A stretch of DNA of 64,000 nucleotides from Pannonibacter sp. SL95. GTDB taxonomy: Bacteria; Pseudomonadota; Alphaproteobacteria; Rhizobiales; Stappiaceae. The notes under the pieces are model-generated. The model saw nothing but the letters and a program-made list of their open reading frames with translations, was not told where the DNA came from and did no database searches. The stretch covers positions 738,501 through 802,500 of the forward strand of contig NZ_JAPPRC010000004.1 in the NCBI RefSeq assembly GCF_026672425.1. The letters run 5' to 3'. This document shows positions 35,166 to 42,842 of the stretch, one piece after another (positions within the stretch are counted from its first letter, which is position 1; each line of letters begins with the position of its first letter). The translations under genes were made by a program, and so were the position numbers.

Positions 35166-36278
35166 ATGCGCCGAATTTTCCTCGCGCTGGCGGCAGTTGT
35201 CTGCTGCGCGCTTGCCGGAACGCCCGTGTCTGCGATGGTCCGCATCAAGGACATCGCCACACTGCAGGGTGTGCGCGACAACCAGCTTGTCGGCTACGGG
35301 CTGGTGCTGGGCCTGCAGGGCTCCGGTGATACGCTGCGCAACTCCCCCTTCACCGAGCAATCGCTGCAGTCGATGCTGGACAGCATGGGCGTCAACGTCC
35401 GCGATGCCCGGTTGCGCACGCGAAACGTTGCGGCCGTGGTGGTGACGGCGACGCTTCCGCCCTTCTCTGGCCAGGGCTCGCGCATTGACGTCAGCGTCTC
35501 ATCGCTGGGCGATGCGGCGTCGCTTGCCGGTGGCACCCTGGTGGCGACCCCGCTGCTGGGCGCTGATGGCTCGGTCTATGCCGTTGCACAGGGCGCGGTC
35601 GCAGTCTCCGGCTTTTCGGAAACCGGTCAAGCGGAAAGCCTGAAACAGGGCATTCCGACCGTTGGCCGCATCCCGAACGGCGCGCTGATCGAACGCAATC
35701 TGCCCGACCGCTTCGCCAACATTCCAGGTCTCGTGCTGGAGCTGTCCAATCCGGACTTCCGCACCGCTGTCCGGGTTGCCGATGCGATCAACCGCCACAC
35801 CAAGGCAACCTATGGCGTCAATGCAGCTAAGGAACGGGACTATCGTTCCATCGACCTGACCCCGCCGAAGAAGGTCAATGTCACCCGCTTCATGGCCGAG
35901 ATCGAAGGTCTGCTGGTCCAGCCGGATACGCCTGCCCGCGTCGTCATCGACGAGCGCACGGGAACCGTTGTCATCGGCCGCGATGTGCAGGTCTCCACCG
36001 TCGCCGTTACCCACGGCAACCTGACTGTCCGCATCACCGAAGCCCCGGAAGCGTCCCAGCCGCAGCCGTTCTCCTACACCGGCGAAACCGTCGTGACCCC
36101 GCGCACCTTCATCGACGCGGAACAGACGGGCGGTCAGCTGGCAATCGTTGGCGGCACCGACCTGCAGACCCTGGTGCGCGGCCTCAACCGCATCGGCCTG
36201 AAACCCACCGGCATCATCGCCATCCTGACGGCCATCAAGACGGCCGGCGCGCTTCAGGCGGATCTGGTGATCCAGTAG
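35166..36278 (+). CDS. flgI: Flagellar P-ring protein FlgI
   Basis: The 370-residue protein has a signal peptide (RIFLALAAVVCCALAGTPVS) and the FlgI pattern RIKDIATLQGVRDNQLVGYG. The C-terminal LRGLNRIGLKPTGIIAILTA-like end reads LNRIGLKPTGIIAIL. It forms the P ring in the peptidoglycan layer. It is followed by a perfect 18-bp terminator stem. Confidence 0.95.
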   Translation: MRRIFLALAAVVCCALAGTPVSAMVRIKDIATLQGVRDNQLVGYGLVLGLQGSGDTLRNSPFTEQSLQSMLDSMGVNVRDARLRTRNVAAVVVTATLPPFSGQGSRIDVSVSSLGDAASLAGGTLVATPLLGADGSVYAVAQGAVAVSGFSETGQAESLKQGIPTVGRIPNGALIERNLPDRFANIPGLVLELSNPDFRTAVRVADAINRHTKATYGVNAAKERDYRSIDLTPPKKVNVTRFMAEIEGLLVQPDTPARVVIDERTGTVVIGRDVQVSTVAVTHGNLTVRITEAPEASQPQPFSYTGETVVTPRTFIDAEQTGGQLAIVGGTDLQTLVRGLNRIGLKPTGIIAILTAIKTAGALQADLVIQ

Positions 36279-36313
36279 CAGCAGCCCTCGGCGTCCATCT
36301 CCCGCGCCCCAAC

Positions 36314-36355
36314 AAGAAAAAGCCCCGCACCACCCCCGGTGCGGGGCTTTTTCTT
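36314..36355. terminator. Perfect bidirectional terminator between flgI and motE
   Basis: An 18-bp arm (36314-36331) pairs perfectly with 36338-36355 around a 6-nt loop. The GC-rich core is GCCCCGCACC and each arm carries an A- or T-run, so it can stop transcription in both directions. It lies inside the flagellar block, which implies a second promoter before motE. Confidence 0.85.
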
Positions 36356-36456
36356 GGTCTCCTGGCCCCTGATCGCAATCCTGTCCGGCCAAGCCCCGCG
36401 CAAGCCTCACAGGCCATAGTCATGGGCAACAGCGACAGGAAAGGACGTCCCTCCCC

Positions 36457-37020
36457 ATGGTCCGCAAGTCTTGCCTGCCCGCGCGGCATGGCCCCCGCTC
36501 ACGATTGCTCTTGCCGCGTCTGGCGCTCGCCGCCGCGACCTTGTTCGCGCCAGGCGTTGCCCTTGCGCAAAACACTCCGATGCCGAAACCGCAGGCGGTG
36601 GTGCTGGAGGAGGACGGGCTGTCCGATGCGGAAATGTACTGTCGCAACACCGGCAACGCCGCCAACGACGCGCGCCTGGCCTGGCAGACCTGGAACCTCA
36701 TTTCGCTTGAGGAAAAGGTGAAGGTACGCATTCGCGAACTCGAACAGAAACGGGCCGAATACGAGGCCTGGGTCGAGCGGCGGGAAAAGGTGCTGAGCGA
36801 GGTCGAGGGGCACGTTGTCTCGATCTTCCAGCGCATGCGGCCGGAGGCTGCCGCCGCGCAGCTCGCGACCCTCGATGAGGACACGGCGGTGGCCGTGCTC
36901 GTCAAGCTCAACGCCCGCGCGGCCAGCCAGATCCTCGACGAGATGGAGCCTGCCCGCGCAGCCCAGCTCACCCATTCCATGGCCGGACTGACGAAATCCG
37001 AAGCTGAGGGAAGCCTTTGA
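36457..37020 (+). CDS. motE: MotE-like motility protein
   Basis: The 187-residue protein has a signal peptide (about 18-38, LALAAATLFAPGVALA), a coiled coil (about 85-125) and a MgtE-N-like domain near the C-terminus (FQRMRPEAAAAQLATLDED, then LNARAASQILDEMEP). This matches rhizobial MotE, a periplasmic protein that stabilises MotC. The stop overlaps the flgH start by one base (TGATG). The gene order flgI-motE-flgH is standard in rhizobia. Confidence 0.86.
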   Translation: MVRKSCLPARHGPRSRLLLPRLALAAATLFAPGVALAQNTPMPKPQAVVLEEDGLSDAEMYCRNTGNAANDARLAWQTWNLISLEEKVKVRIRELEQKRAEYEAWVERREKVLSEVEGHVVSIFQRMRPEAAAAQLATLDEDTAVAVLVKLNARAASQILDEMEPARAAQLTHSMAGLTKSEAEGSL

Positions 37021-37736
37021 TGCGACTGTCCATGTCTGCCCGGGCCGTGCTCGCGCTGGGCCTTCTTTCCGGCGGCTGCGCCGGCCAGCTTCAGGATCTC
37101 GGCCGCGAACCCACCATGTCGCCCGTCGGGTACGGCCTTGCCTCCCAGCCGGCTGCCGTCTATCCGCTCAACACCTTCAGCCCCAGTGCGCGCAAGGACT
37201 ACAATTCGCTCTGGGTCGGTGGCCGTGAGGACTTCTTCTCCGACCCCCGCGCGCGCCGGGTGGGCGATGTCCTGACCGTCCGCATCGCCATCAACGACAA
37301 GGCGACGCTGGACAACAATTCCAACCGCGGCCGCAACTCGACCATCGGCCTTGGCGGCGAACTGTCGGCCGGCTGGGATGGCAAGTCGATTGCCGGCGAA
37401 GCCTCGCTTGACGGGACCTCGGGGTCCAACTCCGCCTCGCGCGGGTCGATCGACCGCAAGGAGGAGATCGAACTCTCCGTCGCTGCGGTCGTCACCGACC
37501 GGCTGCCGAACGGCAATCTTGTCATCTCCGGGTCGCAGGAAGTGCGCGTCAACTTCGAGATGCGTGTGCTCAACGTCTCCGGCATCGTCCGCCCGCGGGA
37601 CATCGCCGGCAACAACACCATCGAATACGACAAGATCGCCGAGGCCCGCGTCTCCTATGGCGGCCGTGGCCGCATCTCCGAAGTTCAGCAGCCGGGCTGG
37701 GGCCAGCAGCTTTACGATGCGGTGGTGCCCTACTGA
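37020..37736 (+). CDS. flgH: Flagellar L-ring protein FlgH
   Basis: The 238-residue lipoprotein has the lipobox LLSGGC with Cys20 and the FlgH motifs YNSLWVGGREDFFSDPRARR and PRDIAGNNTIEYDKIAEAR. It forms the outer-membrane L ring. ATG at 37020 overlaps the motE stop. The stop overlaps a possible fliL start (TGATG). Confidence 0.94.
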   Translation: MRLSMSARAVLALGLLSGGCAGQLQDLGREPTMSPVGYGLASQPAAVYPLNTFSPSARKDYNSLWVGGREDFFSDPRARRVGDVLTVRIAINDKATLDNNSNRGRNSTIGLGGELSAGWDGKSIAGEASLDGTSGSNSASRGSIDRKEEIELSVAAVVTDRLPNGNLVISGSQEVRVNFEMRVLNVSGIVRPRDIAGNNTIEYDKIAEARVSYGGRGRISEVQQPGWGQQLYDAVVPY

Positions 37737-38251
37737 TGGCCGGCTTTCGACGGAGACCAGACATGGCTGATGCCGATTTTTCCTCGTCAGGCCGCAGCGC
37801 AGGCACGGCCGGATTCATGGGGTCCCTGCTGCTCCTGACCATTCTGGCGGTCGGGGTCGGCGCCGTTGCCGGGCTGTATTTCACCGATACGGTTCGCCGC
37901 GCAGTCGACGCCGAGGCGGCCGCCACACCGCCTCCGGCAAAGCCGGTCTATGACATGGTCTCGCAGCTGCGCTCACTGAAGCCACTGGTCACCAACCTCG
38001 CCAGTCCGCAGGACGCCTGGATCCGGGTTCAGGTTTCCATCGTGCTGGACGAGACCGGCGTCGAAGACCCTGGTGTCCTTGCCGGACATATCGAGGAAGA
38101 TATCGTCGCCTATCTGCGCACGATCACCCTCGCCCATGTCGAGGGCGCGGCTGGACTGCAGCATCTGCGGGAAGACCTCAACGAGCGCGCCATCGCCCGC
38201 TCCGAAGGCAAGGTCCGCGAACTCATTCTCGAATCCCTGGTGGTGCAATGA
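37736..38251 (+). CDS. fliL: Flagellar basal body-associated protein FliL
   Basis: The product has 171 residues with one membrane segment (about 28-52, MGSLLLLTILAVGVGAVAGL) and a periplasmic FliL domain with the C-terminal REDLNERAIARSEGKVRELI. FliL stabilises the stator and basal body. Two starts are plausible: ATG at 37736, coupled to flgH as TGATG, and ATG at 37763, with GGAG at 37752-37755. The stop overlaps fliP as ATGA. Confidence 0.88.
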   Translation: MAGFRRRPDMADADFSSSGRSAGTAGFMGSLLLLTILAVGVGAVAGLYFTDTVRRAVDAEAAATPPPAKPVYDMVSQLRSLKPLVTNLASPQDAWIRVQVSIVLDETGVEDPGVLAGHIEEDIVAYLRTITLAHVEGAAGLQHLREDLNERAIARSEGKVRELILESLVVQ

Positions 38252-39003
38252 CGCGGTTCTGGCTTGCCCTTGCGTTCCTTCTGGCCGGCACGTCGCTGGC
38301 TGCGGCCCAGTCCGTTCCCGCCCTGCCTGATCTCTCCAGCCTGATCCCGCAAGGAGAAGGCAGCACGGCAGGGCGCATTGTTCAGGTCATGGCCCTTTTG
38401 ACGGTCCTCTCCGTCGCGCCGGGCATCCTGATCATGGTGACAAGCTTCATCCGCTTTTCCATCGCCTTCTCGTTCCTGCGCTCCTCCATCGGCCTGCAGA
38501 CAACGCCGGGCAACCTGATCATCATCTCGCTGGCGATGTTCATGACCTTCTACGTCATGGCCCCGACCTTTGACCGGGCCTGGAAGGACGGCATGGCGCC
38601 GTTGATGAACAACGAGATCACCGAGGTTGAGGCCTATGACCGGATCACCGATCCGTTCCGCGATTTCATGCTCAGCCAGGTGCGTGAGCAGGATCTGGTG
38701 CTGTTTGACGAGCTTGCCGCTGGCCGCGTGACGCAGGGCGAGGCAAATTCCGCGCAGGAAGTGGAGCTGCGGGTGCTGATCCCGGCCTTCATGATTTCCG
38801 AACTGCGCCGGGGCTTCGAGATCGGCTTCCTCATCGCGCTGCCCTTCCTGGTCATCGACATGATCGTCGCCACGATCACGATGTCGATGGGCATGATGAT
38901 GCTTCCACCCACCGTCATTTCCCTACCGTTCAAGGCACTGTTCTTCATCCTAATTGACGGCTGGAACCTCCTCGTCGGCAGCCTGGTGAGATCGTTCATT
39001 TAG
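38248..39003 (+). CDS. fliP: Flagellar export gate protein FliP
   Basis: The 251-residue protein has a cleavable signal peptide (FWLALAFLLAGTSLAAAQ), four membrane helices and the FliP signatures IRFSIAFSFLRSSIGLQ and VATITMSMGMMMLPPTVISL. It is part of the FliPQR export channel. It closes the first operon; a terminator follows. Confidence 0.96.
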   Translation: MTRFWLALAFLLAGTSLAAAQSVPALPDLSSLIPQGEGSTAGRIVQVMALLTVLSVAPGILIMVTSFIRFSIAFSFLRSSIGLQTTPGNLIIISLAMFMTFYVMAPTFDRAWKDGMAPLMNNEITEVEAYDRITDPFRDFMLSQVREQDLVLFDELAAGRVTQGEANSAQEVELRVLIPAFMISELRRGFEIGFLIALPFLVIDMIVATITMSMGMMMLPPTVISLPFKALFFILIDGWNLLVGSLVRSFI

Positions 39004-39030
39004 CTGGCAAATAAAATCCTGACACGACCC

Positions 39031-39060
39031 AGGGCGAGGCCGCAATGCCTCGCCCTTTTG
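39031..39060 (+). terminator. Intrinsic terminator after fliP
   Basis: AGGGCGAGGC (39031-39040) pairs perfectly with GCCTCGCCCT (39047-39056) around CGCAAT, followed by TTTG. It ends the operon that starts at flgB or motE. Confidence 0.8.
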
Positions 39061-39092
39061 GCATTCCGGGGCGGTGTATATCCACCTCCAGG

Positions 39093-39197
39093 GTCATCCC
39101 CGCCTTGTGCGGGGATCCATTCGGTTTCGGTGCACTTCGCGAAATCATGGCTTGGCCCGAACCGTTTGTTCGGATCCCCGCACAAGGCGGGGATGAC
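39093..39197. repeat. Paired palindromic repeat, copy 1
   Basis: Two hairpins in opposite orientation: ATCCCCGC-CTTGT-GCGGGGAT (39096-39116) and its reverse complement (39174-39194), with a 52-bp unique spacer. The outer flanks GTC and GAC match as well. A second copy lies at 47550-47652. It resembles REP/BIME-type intergenic elements. It lies between the fliP terminator and the flagellin leader in a 466-bp gap. Confidence 0.85.
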
Positions 39198-39344
39198 GGT
39201 CGTTGGGGGGATGTTTGGTCCAGCCGAACCCGTGATGCGAACCGGGACGGCCAGGTGATCACGACGCGCTACCTGCGTCTCACCGCAAACTTGAAAACTC
39301 CATCCGCTTCACATCTGGTCAGCTTCGCGCAAGCATGCCGGTCT

Positions 39345-39464
39345 AGGTTGAACTCACGACAGGTTGAACGGAACCCAACACACCGTTCAAAGGCATGACG
39401 CCGCCCTGTCGTACCGGTGAAAGCCCGGTATGTCCCCTTCAAGATCTTCCAATATGAAAGGGAC
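39345..39464 (+). promoter_or_regulatory. Structured leader of the flagellin gene
   Basis: Two direct copies of AGGTTGAAC lie at 39345-39353 and 39361-39369. Then come three hairpins: TTGAACGG/CCGTTCAA (39364-39390), TACCGG/CCGGTA (39412-39430) and GTCCCCTTC/GAAAGGGAC with one mismatch (39432-39464). The right arm of the last one is the ribosome-binding site of flagellin. In Caulobacter, FlbT acts on the flagellin mRNA leader; a similar role here is inferred. Confidence 0.6.
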
Positions 39465-39469
39465 TTATC

Positions 39470-40387
39470 ATGTCCAGCTTGATGACCAACGCATCCGCCA
39501 TGACGGCGCTCCAGACGCTGAACTCCACCAACAAGTCGATGGCACAGGTGCAGAACCGCATCTCCACCGGCTACCGGGTGGCTTCGGCCCAGGACAACGC
39601 CGCTTACTGGTCGATCGCAACCACCATGCGTTCTGACAACATGGCTCTTTCCGCAGTGAAGGACGCCCTGGGTCTCGGCGCTGCTACGGTGGACGTCATG
39701 TACACGGCCATGGACAAGACCGTTGATGTCGTCAACGAGATCAAGTCGAAGCTCGTCGCCGCCCGCCAGCCGGGTGTTGACCGCGCCAAGATCCAGTCCG
39801 ACGTCACCGAGCTGCAGGGCCAGCTGAAGACGATTGCAGACTCGTCCGTATTCAACGGCGAGAACTGGCTGTCGGTCAACTCCGGCGCTGCATCTTACAA
39901 CACGACCAAGACGGTCGTTGGCTCGTTCACTCGCTCTGGCGGTGCCATCAAGATCGACACGATCGCGATCGACATCACCAAGACCGAACTGTACGACAGC
40001 GCCGACCAGTCGGGCATTCTCGACAAGGACCGTACCGTTGGTGGCACCACCGCAAAGGTGTCGACCATCAACATCTCGGCCCTGACCGACTCTGCGCCGG
40101 ACCTGACCACGCTGGAAAACCAGATCTCGGTCGTGGACGCTGCCCTTGGTGACATCACCAACGCAGCCACCCTGCTGGGTTCGGTGAAGAAGCGCGTTGA
40201 CCTGCAGAAGGACTTCGCGACGGCCCTCACCGATGCCATCGATCGTGGCGTTGGCCAGCTGGTTGACGCCGACATGAGCAAGGAATCGACCCGTCTGCAG
40301 GCTCTTCAGACCCAGCAGCAGCTCGGCATCCAGGCCCTGTCGATCGCCAACTCGAGCAGCCAGAACATCCTGTCGCTGTTCCGCTAA
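39470..40387 (+). CDS. Flagellin
   Basis: The 305-residue protein has conserved ends: NRISTGYRVASAQDNAAYWS in the N-terminal D0/D1 region and TQQQLGIQALSIANSSSQN at the C-terminus, with a short variable centre. It is the main filament protein, exported by the type III system. Flagellin synthesis is expected to be under flaF/flbT control, whose genes lie downstream. It is a single-gene unit with a terminator after it; no second flagellin copy is in the window. Confidence 0.95.
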   Translation: MSSLMTNASAMTALQTLNSTNKSMAQVQNRISTGYRVASAQDNAAYWSIATTMRSDNMALSAVKDALGLGAATVDVMYTAMDKTVDVVNEIKSKLVAARQPGVDRAKIQSDVTELQGQLKTIADSSVFNGENWLSVNSGAASYNTTKTVVGSFTRSGGAIKIDTIAIDITKTELYDSADQSGILDKDRTVGGTTAKVSTINISALTDSAPDLTTLENQISVVDAALGDITNAATLLGSVKKRVDLQKDFATALTDAIDRGVGQLVDADMSKESTRLQALQTQQQLGIQALSIANSSSQNILSLFR

Positions 40388-40417
40388 GACCTTCGGCCGC
40401 AAGGCCAGGATCTCGAT

Positions 40418-40456
40418 GAGGCCGCGTCCGCAAGGGCGCGGCCTCTTTCGTTTTTT
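40418..40456 (+). terminator. Intrinsic terminator after flagellin
   Basis: GAGGCCGCG (40418-40426) and CGCGGCCTC (40437-40445) form a 9-bp stem followed by TTTCGTTTTTT. It isolates flagellin from fliF. Confidence 0.88.
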
Positions 40457-40556
40457 GGCGTTCACCCGCAAGGCCCGTCACCTGCCGCAAGCCTCGCGCC
40501 AGCCAGCCCCGCGATAGTCGGACAAGGTTCAGACCGAACGAGCACAGGGGTATGGA

Positions 40557-42197
40557 ATGCCAGGCCGTGAACATGCCGAAAAACTCTTGGCCAATCTGAT
40601 GGAGCTTGGTGTCAAGCGCCTCATTGCGCTGGCCCTCATCGGACTTGCGACCGTCCTGACCGTTGGTCTGGGCGCCTACTATCTGAGCCGTCCGCAGATG
40701 ACGGCGCTCTACACCGGCCTTGAAGGCGACGATGTCAACCGCATCGGCTCCGCACTTCAGGATGCCGGCATTCCCTACGACATCAGCTCGGATGGCGCGG
40801 CGGTCATGGTTAGCCATGGTGCCGCAGCAAGGGCGCGCATGCTGCTGGCCGAAAGGGGCCTGCCGCGCGGTGGCAGTTCGGGCTACGAGCTGTTCAACGA
40901 TGTCGGCTCGCTGGGTCTTACCTCCTTCATGCAGGAAGTCACCCGCGTCCGCGCGCTGGAAGGCGAGCTGTCCCGCACCATCCAGCTGATGCAGGACGTG
41001 CGCGCCGCCCGCGTGCACATCGTCATGCCGGAGAAGGCCTCCTTCCGCCGCGACCAGCAACCGCCCTCCGCCTCCGTCGTCATCCGCTCCGATGCGCCGA
41101 ATGACACGCGCACGGCCGACGCGATCCGCCATCTGGTGGCCTCCTCCGTGCCTGGTATGACCGCCGACAAGGTGACGGTGCTCGACACCTCTGGCGGCCT
41201 GCTGGCCACCGGCAAGGATCCTGCGAATGCCTCCGCCGGCCAGATGGCGAGCCTCGAAACCGCCGTCAGCGCCCGCATTCAGGAAAACATCCGCAAGACC
41301 CTGACCCCCTATCTCGGCCTTGACCACTTCCAGGTCAGCGTTGCGGCGGATCTCAACACCGACAAGCGCCGCATTTCGGAAACCGTCTTCGATCCGGAAT
41401 CGCGGACCGAACGCTCTGTCCGCACCATCCGCCAGAACGAGACCTCGCAGAACTCCAGCACCGAGACCCCGACGACGGTGGAGCAGAACCTGCCCGAGGA
41501 GGAAGTCCAGGCCCAGGATGGCGAACGCTCCAGCGAGGAAAACCAGCGCCGCGAGGAAACCGTCAACTACGAGATTTCGTCCAAGACCATCGAGACCTCG
41601 CAGGACGGCTATTCGGTCGAGCGCCTGTCCATTGCTGTGCTCGTCGACAAGGCGCGGCTTGCGGCAGCGCTTGGCGGCACGCCCGACGAGACTGCCGTTC
41701 GCGAGCAGCTCGCCGAGATCGAGCAGCTTGTTGCCTCCTCCGCCGGCGTCAGTGCGGCACGCGGCGACACGATCAAGGTCTCCATGGTCGAGTTCTTCGA
41801 AGGTGCCGGCGATCTTGCTCCCGCGCCGCCGCTGTCGATCTCCGAGCTGCTGCTGCGCCAGTCGGGCAACATGATCAACGCGGTCGCGATCATGACCGTC
41901 GCGGGCCTGCTGATCTGGTTTGGCCTGCGTCCGGCCCTGGCCGTCCTCGTCCCGCAACGCGCCGAAAAGCCGGCCGAGATCTCCGAAATGGCCATGGCCG
42001 GCGAAATGGATGCGCAGGGCATGCAGTTCGCAGAACAGCGAGCCCTGGCCGCGCCCGACCATACGGCCCTGCTCACCGATCTCACCAACAAGATCAACCA
42101 GTCCTCGATCAAGAAGCTCGAGTCGCTGCTTGAACTGGACGAGGAACAGTCCGCCGCGATCCTCAAGCAGTGGATGTATGAAGGGGAGCGCGTCTGA
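40557..42197 (+). CDS. fliF: Flagellar MS-ring protein FliF
   Basis: The 546-residue protein has an N-terminal membrane helix (about 20-42), the YscJ/FliF domain (ALYTGLEGDDVNRIGSALQD), an internal acidic variable stretch (about 290-340), a second membrane helix (about 440-460) and a C-terminal FliG-binding tail (ESLLELDEEQSAAILKQWM). It forms the MS ring, the base on which the motor assembles. It overlaps the following fliH-like gene by one base. Confidence 0.95.
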   Translation: MPGREHAEKLLANLMELGVKRLIALALIGLATVLTVGLGAYYLSRPQMTALYTGLEGDDVNRIGSALQDAGIPYDISSDGAAVMVSHGAAARARMLLAERGLPRGGSSGYELFNDVGSLGLTSFMQEVTRVRALEGELSRTIQLMQDVRAARVHIVMPEKASFRRDQQPPSASVVIRSDAPNDTRTADAIRHLVASSVPGMTADKVTVLDTSGGLLATGKDPANASAGQMASLETAVSARIQENIRKTLTPYLGLDHFQVSVAADLNTDKRRISETVFDPESRTERSVRTIRQNETSQNSSTETPTTVEQNLPEEEVQAQDGERSSEENQRREETVNYEISSKTIETSQDGYSVERLSIAVLVDKARLAAALGGTPDETAVREQLAEIEQLVASSAGVSAARGDTIKVSMVEFFEGAGDLAPAPPLSISELLLRQSGNMINAVAIMTVAGLLIWFGLRPALAVLVPQRAEKPAEISEMAMAGEMDAQGMQFAEQRALAAPDHTALLTDLTNKINQSSIKKLESLLELDEEQSAAILKQWMYEGERV

Positions 42198-42842
42198 TGC
42201 AGCACCGCACCATCGCCGCGCACATCCCGGAACTCTCCGCCCCCGGCTTCCCGCGCCTCAGCAAGGCGGATGTGGTCATCGCGGATGTCATTCTCGGCAA
42301 TGACCGCCCGCCGGAGCCCACGGTCGAAGAACGTCTGGCGGCAGAATATGCCCGCGGTGTGCGCACCGGGCGCCAGGCGGCCCGGCTGGAAGTGGATGCC
42401 GAGCTCGAAAAGCGTGTCGAAGGACTGCGCGAGGAGTTTGAAACGGCCCGCCGCGCCTATGAGCAGGAAGCCGCCGAGATGCTGGGCGAGACACTCGCCG
42501 ACAGTTTCGAGCAACTGGAAACCCGGCTCGCCGAAGCAACTGAGCGCGTGCTGCTGCCCTTTCTCGGCGAGGCCGTCACGGGCCGTGCCCTTGAAAGCTT
42601 CCGCACAGCGCTCACCGAGATCCTGACCGGGTGGCGGCACGGACCGGCGAACCATCGTCGTCAGCGGTCCAGAAGCGCTCTTTCCCCTGATCACGGATGG
42701 GCTGGGGCCTTTGCAGGACCGGGTCCAGCTTGTGTCCGGTGAAGGGCCGGAAGTGTGCGCCGTTCTCGATGACACGGTGATCGAAACCCAGATCGCGGAC
42801 TGGCTCGACCGGATCCGCAGTGCCCGGGAGCAGGTGGAATGA
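42197..42842 (+). pseudogene. fliH: FliH-like flagellar assembly protein, frameshifted
   Basis: The first 144 codons (42197-42628) give a charged helical protein (LAAEYARGVRTGRQAARL) like FliH, a regulator of the FliI export ATPase. After this, the frame runs into 37 meaningless residues and a stop at 42742. Skipping one G in the GGG at 42629-42631 restores a good frame (GGGTDRRTIVVSGPEALFPL, ending ETQIADWLDRI) that stops at 42842. That stop overlaps the motB ATG as ATGA, the usual junction in this operon, so the second half is genuine. The joined product would have 214 residues. The cause could be mutation, sequence error or, less likely, frameshifting. Confidence 0.8.

Noticed and set aside
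39093-39197. CRISPR-like repeat/spacer pattern
   Set aside because: There are only two arms per site and they are in opposite orientation; no array and no cas genes. A paired palindromic repeat fits better.
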